From the NCBI GenBank assembly GCA_017541665.1, contig JAFXYP010000011.1:1-35363 (forward strand): DNA of 35,363 nucleotides, read 5' to 3'. Under the pieces are notes generated by a model that was given only the letters and a program-made list of their open reading frames with translations, did not search any database and was not told where the DNA came from. The stretch is from Lentisphaeria bacterium. GTDB lineage: Bacteria; Verrucomicrobiota; Lentisphaeria; Victivallales; UBA1829. How positions within the stretch are numbered: position 1 is the stretch's first letter; the number at the start of each line of letters is the position of its first letter. A program made the position numbers and the translations under genes. Shown here piece by piece: positions 1-8,056 of this stretch.

Positions 1-126
1 ATCCTTGCCGCCCTGCTTGGTGGCAACCATGATTTCCTTGGCCAGACGGGAAAACGCCTGACCTTTCTTCTTGTCGGTTGCCTCTTTTTTGTGCTTGATA
101 TTTGCCCATTTACTGTGACCGGACAT
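1..126 (-). CDS. yebC: YebC/TACO1-family regulator, N-terminal part
   Basis: The reverse strand reads [20 protein letters not shown] at its start, the hallmark N-terminus of the YebC/PmpR/TACO1 family. Only the first 42 residues are present because the gene runs off the left edge. Family members are cytoplasmic proteins described as transcriptional regulators or as factors that relieve ribosome stalling; which applies here cannot be told. The ATG at 124-126 has a GGAG Shine-Dalgarno about 8 bases upstream and a strong promoter at 178-205. It follows miaA on the same strand but has this promoter of its own. Confidence 0.92.
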   Translation of the reverse strand, partial: MSGHSKWANIKHKKEATDKKKGQAFSRLAKEIMVATKQGGKD

Positions 127-177
127 AATAAATCTCCATTGGTTTGAGGTTTTTGTTTAAAAGACACTTATCCTATA

Positions 178-205
178 AATATATCACAGGAAAACCGATT
201 GTCAA
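178..205 (-). promoter_or_regulatory. Promoter of yebC
   Basis: On the minus strand a consensus -35 TTGACA (200-205) is followed after 16 bases by TATATT (178-183). It lies about 50 bases before the yebC start, just past the miaA stop. It is the best -35 in the window. Confidence 0.75.
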
Positions 206-221
206 CTCTTTTTTTCCTCTT

Positions 222-1250
222 TCATCGTACCTTTTTTCCGTTTCCGCCTGAATCCGGTTCGGGGTGGACCGGATATTTGCAGTCGGTCAGGCGGAATCCG
301 GGCGCGGGGATTTCGCGGCTTGCAAGGAAGTCGAGGCAGAGGCGTTCCGCGTCGTCGAGCTGGTCCGGGCGGAGCCAGTGGATCGGGCAGCCGTCGTTCT
401 CGAACTTGCGGAACCAGGAGTCCTGGCGCTTGGCGAACTGGCAGATCTTCGCATAGAGCTGATCGTGCATCTCCTCCATCGTGAGCTGTCCCTGCAGGTG
501 GCGCGCGAGGTAGCGGTATTCCAGCCCGAGGAATTCCATCTTTTCCCAGCTCATCCCCTCCGCATGGAGACGTTCCGCCTCCTCGACCATGCCGGATGCG
601 AGGCGTTCGTCCAGTCGCCGGAGAATGCGGGCGCGCGTCTCCGAACGCGGCCGGTAGAGCCCGAGCACGAGGAAGTCGGACGGCGGGAAGGGGTGTTCCA
701 GAGCGTTCGGAGGTTCGTTCGCTCGGGCGGAACGTGCGAGCTCGATGGCGCGGATCAGGCGGATGCGGTTGTCGGGCTCGTTTGCGGGCACGGGGCTGTC
801 CGGGTCGAGTTCGAGCAGGAGCCTGCGGAGCGAGGCGGTGTCGAGCGCGCGCAGATAGGAACGGAATTCCGGGACGGGCGCACCCGGTGCGAGGTGGTAC
901 GAGAACACCATGCCGTGCAGGTAGAGTGCGGTGCCGCCGACGAAAAGCGGGACGAGCCCGTCCGCCTCGGCCTCGTTTACGGCTGCTGCCGCGTCGCGCA
1001 GGTATTCGGCGAGGGAGTATTCCGCGTCCGGCGGCAGAATGTCGATAAGCTTGTACGGGACGGCAGGACGGCCCGGCGGGGCGTATTCCGCGAGGTCCTT
1101 TCCGGTGCCGATGTCGAGTCCGCGGTAGATCTGGCGGGAGTCGGCGCTGATGACGGCGGCACGGATGCGGCCGGCGAGCGCGACGCCGAACGAGGTCTTG
1201 CCGCAGGCGGTCGGGCCCAGCAGGATGATGATGCGATGACGGTGGTTCAT
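222..1250 (-). CDS. miaA: tRNA dimethylallyltransferase MiaA
   Basis: MiaA transfers a dimethylallyl group to N6 of A37 in tRNAs that read codons starting with U. The 342-residue protein has the P-loop GPTACGKT (residues 12-19; the family usually has S in place of this C), then DSRQIYRGLDIGTGK (about 38-52), VGGTALYLHG and the late AKRQDSWFRK motif, all in family order and at family length. The open frame extends 23 codons upstream, but the ATG at 1248-1250 starts right before the P-loop region and has a GGAG at a good distance. The upstream extension covers the promoter, so the shorter start is chosen. The gene is divergent from lpxC. Confidence 0.95.
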   Translation of the reverse strand: MNHRHRIIILLGPTACGKTSFGVALAGRIRAAVISADSRQIYRGLDIGTGKDLAEYAPPGRPAVPYKLIDILPPDAEYSLAEYLRDAAAAVNEAEADGLVPLFVGGTALYLHGMVFSYHLAPGAPVPEFRSYLRALDTASLRRLLLELDPDSPVPANEPDNRIRLIRAIELARSARANEPPNALEHPFPPSDFLVLGLYRPRSETRARILRRLDERLASGMVEEAERLHAEGMSWEKMEFLGLEYRYLARHLQGQLTMEEMHDQLYAKICQFAKRQDSWFRKFENDGCPIHWLRPDQLDDAERLCLDFLASREIPAPGFRLTDCKYPVHPEPDSGGNGKKVR

Positions 1251-1306
1251 GACCGGAAAAACTCCGAAAATGGCGGAAAAAAGAAAAAAAACACGGTTTT
1301 CTTTAT

Positions 1307-1335
1307 AATATAACGCCATTTCGACTGGTAATCAC
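1307..1335 (-). promoter_or_regulatory. Probable promoter of miaA
   Basis: Minus-strand GTGATT (1330-1335), a 17-base spacer, then TATATT (1307-1312), about 55 bases before the miaA start. The -10 matches the one that recurs across the window; the -35 is weaker. The same 155-base gap must also drive lpxC rightward. A TAAATT at 1348-1353 is possible there, but no good -35 accompanies it. Confidence 0.5.
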
Positions 1336-1405
1336 GCGAAAAAGAGGTAAATTACAAAGAAAAAAGTTTTTTTCCGTAACTAACCGTGAGATTTTGAGAA
1401 AAACC

Positions 1406-2263
1406 ATGCCGAAACAGAATACCGTCAAAGGCCCGGCTGTCGTGAAGGGCATCGCCCTCCACACGGGAGCCCGCGCCACCCTCCGCATCCTTCCCGCACC
1501 ACCCGACACCGGGATCGTGTTCCGCCGCATTGACATGCCCGGGGCGCCCGAGGTCCTTGCCAACGCCCGGAACGTGATCGACGTGCGCCGTGCGACCACG
1601 ATCGCGTCCCGCACGACCGGCGCGTTCGTCGTGACCGTGGAGCACATCATGTCCTCGCTGCACGCCGCATGCGTCGACAATGCCGTCATCGAGATGGACG
1701 GGCCGGAGCCCCCGATCGCCGACGGCAGCGCCAAGCCGTATTTCGAGGGGATCCTCGAGGCGGGGCTCCAGGAGCAGGACGCCGAGGCGCATTACTGGAC
1801 TGCGAAAGCGCCGATCGTGTTCGAGGAGGGATCCGCGATGCTGGCCCTGCTGCCCGCCGACGACCTGAAGATTTCATTCACCACGCAGTTCGGCTACAGC
1901 GAACTCGACACGCAGTTCTTTTCCTGCCAGGTCACGACCGAGAGTTTTAAAAACGAGCTCGAGGGCGCCCGCACTTTCTGCCCGTACAAGGAGCTGGAGC
2001 AGGTCATCGCCGCCGGACTTGCCAAGGGCGGCAGCCTCGACAACGCCATCATCCTGCACGACGGTGCGCTGATCTGCAAGGACGGCCTGCGCTACCCGAA
2101 TGAACTTGTCCGCCATAAGATCATGGATATGATCGGCGACCTGTACCTGGTCGGCAAACGCGTCCATGCCCATGTCATGTCGGTCAAATCCGGCCACCCG
2201 ACCCATTTCAAACTCGCACTGGCCATGCTCGAACAGGAAGCCGCGGCCGCAGCCGCAAAGTAA
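1406..2263 (+). CDS. lpxC: UDP-3-O-acyl-N-acetylglucosamine deacetylase LpxC
   Basis: LpxC is the zinc deacetylase that catalyses the committed step of lipid A synthesis. All expected residues are visible: VEHIMSSLHA with E79 and zinc ligand H80, GGSLDNAI, then LRYPNELVRHKIMDMIGDL with H237, K238 and D241, and the catalytic H264 in SGHPTHF. These sit within one residue of the E. coli numbering. The protein is 285 residues, slightly short at the C-terminus, and ends in an alanine-rich tail. A TTG at 1394 is also in frame, but the ATG at 1406 is preferred, with a weak GAG-type ribosome site. The gene shows that the organism makes lipid A and so has an outer membrane. The fabZ-like gene follows after 15 bases. 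Confidence 0.95.
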   Translation: MPKQNTVKGPAVVKGIALHTGARATLRILPAPPDTGIVFRRIDMPGAPEVLANARNVIDVRRATTIASRTTGAFVVTVEHIMSSLHAACVDNAVIEMDGPEPPIADGSAKPYFEGILEAGLQEQDAEAHYWTAKAPIVFEEGSAMLALLPADDLKISFTTQFGYSELDTQFFSCQVTTESFKNELEGARTFCPYKELEQVIAAGLAKGGSLDNAIILHDGALICKDGLRYPNELVRHKIMDMIGDLYLVGKRVHAHVMSVKSGHPTHFKLALAMLEQEAAAAAAK

Positions 2264-2278
2264 GTAAGGAGACGACTC

Positions 2279-3202
2279 ATGAAACCCGACACCATCCTGT
2301 CCATCCGGGACATCCGCGCGATCCTGCCCGTCAATCCCGAATACCTCATGCTCGACCGCGTGAAGGTCATCGACGACGACCATCTCGCCGGCTGGCGCAA
2401 CCTCACCATCGGCGACCACTGCTTCCATGGGCATTTCCCCGGACATCCGATCCTCCCCGGCGTGCTTCAGGTGGAGGCCATTGCCCAGCTCGCCGAAATT
2501 GCGGTCTGGGAACGCCTCGACCCGCAGCGCACCCGCGATATTTATGTGAAATCCATCCGCAATGTGAAGTTCCGCCGTCCGAATACGCCCGGCGACCGCA
2601 TGCTGATCGAAGTCTCCCTGACGAAGCTTGAAAACGGGGAAGCCACGTTCAGCGCGACCGTGACGAACAACGGCGGGCTCGCCTGCCAGGCCGAGCTCGT
2701 GATTGCAGTTCGCGACCGTGTGGAATCCCTGCCCGAGCCTCCGCCGTTCGGTCCGTTCGACAAGGCCGACGACGCGCCGCAGGACGTTACCAAAGTCATG
2801 GACGTGATCCCGCATCGCTATCCCTTCCTGTATGTCGACTACGTGTCGAGCCTCGGCGAGACCACCGTGACCGCGATCAAGAACCTCGGCAGCTGCGAGC
2901 CGCCGATCCGCACCTACGGCGACGGCTACATGGTCCTGTCGAACTCGGTCCAGCCGGAGATCATCTCCGAAGCCGGCGCGATCCTCCTGCTCGGCAAGGA
3001 GTCGAACAAGAACAAGCTCGCCTACTTCATGGGCATCGAGTCCGCCGAATTCAAGGCGCCCGTCTTCCCCGGCGACCAGCTCGTCATGACGCTGGAACTG
3101 CCGAACTTCACCCGCAGGTTCGGCAAGGGCACCGGCAACCTCGTCGTCGGTGGCCGCGTGGTCACGGAGCTGTCCATGGCGTTCGCGCTCGTCGATAAAT
3201 AA
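2279..3202 (+). CDS. fabZ: Tandem FabZ: two fused 3-hydroxyacyl-ACP dehydratase domains
   Basis: At 307 residues this is about twice a normal FabZ. The first hotdog domain (about 5-150) has the catalytic GHFPGHPILPGVLQVEAIAQ block with H52 and E66. The second (about 168-307) opens with the FabZ signature IPHRYPFLYVDYV, but its catalytic block is reduced to GYMVLSNSVQPEIISEAG: the HFPG histidine is gone while the glutamate (E227) aligns and is kept. FabZ dehydrates 3-hydroxyacyl-ACP in fatty acid and lipid A precursor synthesis. A lpxC-fabZ neighbourhood is common, and lpxC-fabZ fusions are known in Bacteroidetes, but here it is fabZ that is doubled. The start has an AAGGAG site. No lpxA follows. 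Confidence 0.9.
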   Translation: MKPDTILSIRDIRAILPVNPEYLMLDRVKVIDDDHLAGWRNLTIGDHCFHGHFPGHPILPGVLQVEAIAQLAEIAVWERLDPQRTRDIYVKSIRNVKFRRPNTPGDRMLIEVSLTKLENGEATFSATVTNNGGLACQAELVIAVRDRVESLPEPPPFGPFDKADDAPQDVTKVMDVIPHRYPFLYVDYVSSLGETTVTAIKNLGSCEPPIRTYGDGYMVLSNSVQPEIISEAGAILLLGKESNKNKLAYFMGIESAEFKAPVFPGDQLVMTLELPNFTRRFGKGTGNLVVGGRVVTELSMAFALVDK

Positions 3203-3277
3203 GCGGCGGTTTGAAACGAGGGCGGCCCGGCGCCGTCCCGTCCCCCGGAAAAACAGTTCAAACAGGAGACCCGATTT

Positions 3278-4096
3278 ATGAGACAAAAAATATTGATGCT
3301 GGCGGCGGTGTTTTTCGGCGTGCTGGCTTTTATCTTCACCTACCAGCAGATCAAACAGGAGCGCAGCAAGATCATGAACAGCGCGGTCCGGGTCCGCCTG
3401 ATCAGGATGAAGACCGATGTGGCGGAAGGCGACAAGCTCATGGAATCGGACATCGAGATGTACGAGGGCATGCGGTTCGCCAATGCCGCGGCCAATACGC
3501 TCGAGATCCCGTGGGACCGCCGGAATGACGTGATCGGGTCCCCCGTTCGCTCCATGGTCCGCCGCGGCGACATCCTCACCTGGCGCGATTTCAAGCAGGT
3601 CTTCACCAAGGAGCGCACCGGGCTCCCCGCGCAGACGCGATCCGGCTGGCGCGCGGTGTCGATCCCCGTCAGTTCCGTGACCTCGGTCTCCGGCCTGATC
3701 CGCCCGAACAATTTCGTTGACGTGATCGGCACGTTCCATTTCCCGGACGCCAAGGGCGACTCCTCGCGTGACACGGTCACGATGACGATCCTCCAGCGCG
3801 TCAAGGTCCTTGCCACCGGCACGGACATCGGCTACGCGCAGCAGAACGGCGCGCAGGCCGGCGCTTCCGCGGTCGGCCGTTCCTACAGCACCGTTACGCT
3901 CGAGCTGACCCCGAAGGAAGTCGAGATGATTATCTTCGCGCAGCAGAAAGGCACGCTGACGCTGTCCCTGCGGAGCTACGAGGACCCGAACATCACGACC
4001 GACGTGCAGAGCGTCGACTGGGCATTCCTCCAGCAGCATATCAAGGACTACACGGCCGAACGCGAACAGCTGCTCAGGAAAACGACCGGATACTGA
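3278..4096 (+). CDS. cpaB: Flp/Tad pilus assembly protein CpaB (RcpC)
   Basis: A 272-residue protein with one N-terminal membrane helix (about 4-22), then an SAF-type domain (about 38-110, with AEGDKLMESDI and RRGDILTWRDF) and a CpaB/RcpC domain opening RAVSIPVSSVTSVSGLIRPNNFVDVIGTF. CpaB acts in the periplasm next to the Tad secretin. It is the first gene of the Tad block. The start has a CAGGAG site. The gap to fabZ is only 75 bases and shows no terminator, so read-through from lpxC-fabZ is possible. No pilin, secretin, prepilin peptidase or TadZ gene is in the window, so those parts must be elsewhere. Confidence 0.88.
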   Translation: MRQKILMLAAVFFGVLAFIFTYQQIKQERSKIMNSAVRVRLIRMKTDVAEGDKLMESDIEMYEGMRFANAAANTLEIPWDRRNDVIGSPVRSMVRRGDILTWRDFKQVFTKERTGLPAQTRSGWRAVSIPVSSVTSVSGLIRPNNFVDVIGTFHFPDAKGDSSRDTVTMTILQRVKVLATGTDIGYAQQNGAQAGASAVGRSYSTVTLELTPKEVEMIIFAQQKGTLTLSLRSYEDPNITTDVQSVDWAFLQQHIKDYTAEREQLLRKTTGY

Positions 4097-4117
4097 TTCG
4101 GACAAGGAGTTCTTTCC

Positions 4118-5830
4118 ATGGTCGAAGTCATTTTGAAAATGCCAGGACAGCCGGATTCCCCGCTGAGCATTCCGCCCGGCCAGTACCAGGTCGGATCGTC
4201 CGAGGCGGTCCCGATCCAGCTTCCGTTCGTGGGCGTCTCGAAGCTCCACTGCGTGATTCAGGCGCAGGATTCCTCGCTCCGTATCGCCGACCTCGGCAGC
4301 TCCAACGGCACGTACCTGAACGGACAGCGCATCGGACGCGAGTTCGTGAACGTGCCCGCGGACAGCGACATCGAGATCGGCTCCGTACACATCATCGTCG
4401 GGGCGGCGCGTCCCGGCTCGAAGCCCGGGCGCCCCGCCTCCGCCCCGCCTCCGCCCTCAGAAGTCCCCGCCGACTCCGAACAGCAGTTCAAAAGCCGCAT
4501 CCTCGCGGTCAGCGGGATCCCGATGTCGGCACGTCCCCTCGTGCAGGAGATCAAGAAGCAGGCGCACAGCGAACTGCTGGTTCGCCTGAACATGAAGCGC
4601 CTGGCGCTCAACAGCGTCTCGGAAAACGACCTGGAGGAGAAGGCTCGGACGACCATCCACGAGATCCTGAACGAACTCTCCATCCCGCTGCCGGCGGGCG
4701 TGACGCAGGAGAAGATCGAAAACGAGCTTTACCACGAAGCGATCGGGCTCGGCCCGCTGGAGGACCTCATCGCGCGCGACGACATCACCGAAATCATGGT
4801 CAACGGCCCGGACAACGTCTATGTCGAGCACAACGGCATCCTTTATAAGACCGATACCGCGTTCGCCGACGACCACCAGGTGCTCGCCGCCATCGAACGC
4901 ATCGTCTCCCCGCTCGGGCGCCGCATCGACGAGAGTTCGCCGATGGTCGACGCCCGCCTGAAGGACGGATCCCGCGTGAACGCCATCATCCCGCCGCTCT
5001 CCCTGGTCGGCCCCTCCATCACGATCCGAAAGTTCGCCAAGACGCCCCTCACCGTGGAGAAACTGGTCTCGTACGGTTCGATTACCGCCGAGATTGCGCA
5101 TTTCCTGGACGTCTGCGTGAAACTCCGCAAGAATATCCTGATCTCCGGCGGAACGGGAAGCGGCAAGACGACCCTGCTGAACATCCTGAGCGGATACCTG
5201 CCCGCGACGGAACGGATCATCACCATCGAGGATGCCGCCGAACTCCAGCTGAGGCAGGAGCACCTGGTCCGCCTGGAGTCCCGCCCCGCCAACATCGAGG
5301 GGAAGGGCGAGGTCACGATCCGCGACCTGGTGCGCAACGCCCTGCGCATGCGCCCCGACCGCATCGTCATCGGCGAATGCCGCGGCGGCGAGGCGCTCGA
5401 CATGCTCCAGGCCATGAACACCGGCCACGACGGCTCGCTGACCACGATCCATGCGAACTCCCCGCGCGACGCGCTTGCACGCCTCGAAACGCTCGTCCTG
5501 ATGGCGGGGTTCGACCTGCCCCTGCGCGCCATTCGCGAGCAGATCGCGTCCGCCATCTCCATCATCGTCCAGATCAACCGCGAGAAGGACGGCAGCCGCA
5601 AGGTTGTGTGCGTGAGCGAGATCACCAAGATGGAGGGAGACATCATCACGATGCAGGACCTCTTCGAATTCCGCCAGGACGGCTGGAGCGAGGACGGACG
5701 CCTGCTGGGGCACTTCGAGCCGACCGGCGCGATCCCCACCTTCATCGAGGACATCCGCCGCGCCAACCTCGACTTGGACCTTTCCATGTTCTCGCCGACT
5801 CCAAGAGCGGGCAAGAGGGGAGGCATTTGA
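4118..5830 (+). CDS. cpaF: FHA domain fused to CpaF/TadA secretion ATPase
   Basis: A 570-residue fusion. Residues 1-95 form an FHA domain with SKLHC (41-45) and SSNGT (61-65). A proline-rich linker (about 97-118) leads to a full CpaF/VirB11-type ATPase, with Walker A GGTGSGKT (344-351), the acidic IIEDAAEL-like box near 368-375, RPDRIVIGECRGGEALDML (412-430) and the His box LTTIHAN (441-447). CpaF powers Tad pilus assembly from the inner face of the membrane. The FHA lacks the usual phosphate-binding Arg: VGSSEA stands where other FHA domains have a GR. Most CpaF proteins have no FHA domain, so the fusion suggests control by phospho-threonine or docking to a partner. tadB follows one base after the stop. 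Confidence 0.93.
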   Translation: MVEVILKMPGQPDSPLSIPPGQYQVGSSEAVPIQLPFVGVSKLHCVIQAQDSSLRIADLGSSNGTYLNGQRIGREFVNVPADSDIEIGSVHIIVGAARPGSKPGRPASAPPPPSEVPADSEQQFKSRILAVSGIPMSARPLVQEIKKQAHSELLVRLNMKRLALNSVSENDLEEKARTTIHEILNELSIPLPAGVTQEKIENELYHEAIGLGPLEDLIARDDITEIMVNGPDNVYVEHNGILYKTDTAFADDHQVLAAIERIVSPLGRRIDESSPMVDARLKDGSRVNAIIPPLSLVGPSITIRKFAKTPLTVEKLVSYGSITAEIAHFLDVCVKLRKNILISGGTGSGKTTLLNILSGYLPATERIITIEDAAELQLRQEHLVRLESRPANIEGKGEVTIRDLVRNALRMRPDRIVIGECRGGEALDMLQAMNTGHDGSLTTIHANSPRDALARLETLVLMAGFDLPLRAIREQIASAISIIVQINREKDGSRKVVCVSEITKMEGDIITMQDLFEFRQDGWSEDGRLLGHFEPTGAIPTFIEDIRRANLDLDLSMFSPTPRAGKRGGI

Positions 5831-5831
5831 C

Positions 5832-6731
5832 ATGCCGGACTTCATTTCGGAGAACATGTACCTGCTGGCATCCGTCTGCGCCGGGCTGTGCGCGCTGTTC
5901 GCCACGTTCGTGATCGTGGAATTCATGTCCTACACGTCCGCCCGCTACAAGGAACGTTTTCTGGCGGAGGCGGCGGTCGAGCTGGACGACATCCTGCTCC
6001 AGATGCCGGCGAACCGGATCCTGGACCTGAGCATCGCGATCGCCGCGGTGTCGTTCATCCTGTTCGGCGGGCTGAGTTCGTTCCTGTCGAGCGAAGTCAG
6101 CTGGATACGGACCATCGCGGTCGGCACGGTTTCGGCCGTCATCGGGTTCCTGGCGCCCCGCTTCTACCTGAGGGCGCTGAAGAAACAGCGTCTGGCGAAG
6201 TTCAACGAGCAGCTGGAGGACGCTCTCCTCTCCATGAGCAGCGCGTTGAAGGCCGGGTTCAGCATTACGCAGGCGCTGGAGAACGTCGCCTCGGAGAACC
6301 GGTATCCCATTTCATTTGAATTCACGCTGCTCCTGCAGGAACTCCGCCTCGGCGTGCAGTTCGATGCCGCGCTCCGCAAGATGGCCGATCGCCTCGAGTC
6401 CCAGGATTTCGAGCTTGTTTCCGTGGCGATCATTACGGCGCGGCAGACGGGCGGCGAACTGACGTCCGTGCTGGAGGAGCTGGCGGGCGTGATCCGCGAA
6501 CGCATGCGCATCATGCAGCGTGTGCGCGCCCTGACATCCCAGGGCCGTATGCAGGCATGGCTGATCGCGTCCGTGCCGTTCGTGCTCATGTTCGCGATGA
6601 TGCGCCTGGCGCCCGACCTGATGGACCCCTTCTTCGGGTCCCTGGCGGGGATCGTAGTGCTCGGGCTGGTCATCGTCATGGTCGTCTGCGGGTTCCTGTG
6701 GATCCGTAAAATCACGACGATCGACGTGTAA
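5832..6731 (+). CDS. tadB: Tad inner-membrane platform protein TadB
   Basis: A 299-residue protein of the type II secretion F family. It has hydrophobic segments at about 9-31, 48-68, 77-97, 240-262 and 268-290, around a cytoplasmic helical domain. That domain contains LEDALLSMSSALKAGFSITQALE and ITARQTGGELTSVLEELAGVIR, both typical of TadB. TadB and TadC form the membrane platform on which the CpaF ATPase acts. The start is one base after the cpaF stop, which implies translational coupling. Confidence 0.9.
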   Translation: MPDFISENMYLLASVCAGLCALFATFVIVEFMSYTSARYKERFLAEAAVELDDILLQMPANRILDLSIAIAAVSFILFGGLSSFLSSEVSWIRTIAVGTVSAVIGFLAPRFYLRALKKQRLAKFNEQLEDALLSMSSALKAGFSITQALENVASENRYPISFEFTLLLQELRLGVQFDAALRKMADRLESQDFELVSVAIITARQTGGELTSVLEELAGVIRERMRIMQRVRALTSQGRMQAWLIASVPFVLMFAMMRLAPDLMDPFFGSLAGIVVLGLVIVMVVCGFLWIRKITTIDV

Positions 6732-6743
6732 AGGAGGAGGCAA

Positions 6744-7622
6744 ATGGAACAGATCTTCATGCTTCTGGCAAGCATTTTCGCCGGGATGTGCGCGGCCTCC
6801 GTGGTGCTTCTTGTCGCGGAAATGATCTCCGCGATCGACGTCGAGAAGGCGCAGTTCGGCGAGGACGCGCGCCATATCCCCGTATTTTTCCGCATCTTCC
6901 TGCCGTTCACGCCGAATTTCCGGCGGCTCTGCGCCTCGGAAGCTCTTTCCGGCAACATGAAGAAACTGCGCGAACAGCTCGCCATGGCGGGCTACGAGCA
7001 GGCTCTGACCGCGGAGCAGTTCATGACGGTGCGTATCCTGATGGGTGTCCTCGGCGTCCTTTTCACGGTCCTCTTTTTCGCCTCAAACAACGCGATGGCG
7101 GGACTCCTGGTGCTGTTCTGCATGGTGTTTTATCCGCAGGTGTGGCTTCGCGGCCTGGTCGCGCGCCGGCACCTGCAGATTCTGAAGGCCCTGCCGAACG
7201 TGCTGGACCTGCTGACGCTGTCCGTCGAGGCGGGCAAGGACTTCGTGACTGCCCTTCGCGACATTCTGAACCGCCGTCCGGCGGACGAGCTCGGGCTCGA
7301 GCTTCGCAAAGCGCTCCACGAGATCCAGCTCGGCAAGCCGCGCCATACCGCGCTGAAGGAAATGACGCAGCGCGTCCGCCAGCCCGAACTGACCAGCGTC
7401 CTGAACGCGATCGTACAGTCCGACGAACTCGGCGTGAGCATCGGCCAGGTCCTGCGGATCCAGGCGGAACAGCTCCGCGCGAAACGGTTCGCACGTGCCG
7501 AAAAGCTGGCGAGCGAAGCGCCCGTGAAGATCCTTTTCCCCGTGGCGCTGCTGATCTTCCCCGCCGTGTTTACCGTGGTGATCGCGCCGATGCTGATGCG
7601 CGCGCTGGAGATTTTCAAGTGA
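6744..7622 (+). CDS. tadC: Tad inner-membrane platform protein TadC
   Basis: A 292-residue T2SSF-family protein that pairs with TadB. It has a membrane helix near 7-25, two adjacent helices near 97-135, the cytoplasmic block NVLDLLTLSVEAGKDFVTAL and SVLNAIVQSDELGVSIGQVL, and a final helix near 265-285. The start has a strong AAGGAGGAG ribosome site. Its TGA overlaps the GTG start of the next gene. Confidence 0.9.
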   Translation: MEQIFMLLASIFAGMCAASVVLLVAEMISAIDVEKAQFGEDARHIPVFFRIFLPFTPNFRRLCASEALSGNMKKLREQLAMAGYEQALTAEQFMTVRILMGVLGVLFTVLFFASNNAMAGLLVLFCMVFYPQVWLRGLVARRHLQILKALPNVLDLLTLSVEAGKDFVTALRDILNRRPADELGLELRKALHEIQLGKPRHTALKEMTQRVRQPELTSVLNAIVQSDELGVSIGQVLRIQAEQLRAKRFARAEKLASEAPVKILFPVALLIFPAVFTVVIAPMLMRALEIFK

Positions 7623-8056
7623 TCCGGAACCTCACAAAAAAGACCGTGCTGTCCTACCGGACCTTCCAGGCCGTGTCGTTCGCCGACCGCCTGCGCGGGA
7701 TGATCGGACGCCCGTTCGAACAGATCGGGATCGACGCGATGGTCTTTCCGTCATGTTCCAGCATCCATACGTGTTTTATGACGTTTCCTATCGACGTGAT
7801 CTTCCTCGGGACGGACAATACCGTCCTGCAGACGCATCCCGGCTGCCGCCCCTGGCGGTTCGCCGTGTGGTGCAGGGGGGCGCAGTCGGTGATAGAACTT
7901 CCCCCGGGCGCGCTCGCGCACACGGGAACCATGCCCGGGGACCGGCTTGACCTGAATGCCGAGACCGTGCCGCCGGAGAAACAGACGAATTTCACCACTC
8001 ATACAGCCGGGGAGCAAAGTACGGTGTGCCCCAGCAAGGAGAATCCGACAGTATGA
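7619..8056 (+). CDS. DUF192 (COG1430) family protein
   Basis: A 145-residue protein. The family core is clear: RLRGMIGRPFEQIGIDAMVF, then IHTCFMTFPIDVIFLGTDN, and VIELPPGALAHTGTMPGDRL near the end. The biochemical role of DUF192 is not settled. The GTG start at 7619 overlaps the tadC stop by four bases, and the stop overlaps the next ATG as ATGA. This tight coupling places it in the Tad operon, and an accessory role in pilus assembly is inferred from position alone. No signal peptide is seen with this start. The last 20 or so residues look unstructured. Confidence 0.85.
   Translation: MIRNLTKKTVLSYRTFQAVSFADRLRGMIGRPFEQIGIDAMVFPSCSSIHTCFMTFPIDVIFLGTDNTVLQTHPGCRPWRFAVWCRGAQSVIELPPGALAHTGTMPGDRLDLNAETVPPEKQTNFTTHTAGEQSTVCPSKENPTV

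Noticed and set aside
264-1313. A 349-residue plus-strand frame
   Set aside because: It is antisense to miaA and has no domain or ribosome site.
1394-1405. TTG start for lpxC
   Set aside because: In frame, but the ATG four codons later fits the family N-terminus and has similar upstream signals.
1874-4390. An 838-residue open frame on the minus strand
   Set aside because: It lies wholly opposite lpxC, fabZ, cpaB and the cpaF start. It has no domain and an Arg/His/Asp/Gly-rich composition typical of antisense frames in GC-rich genes.
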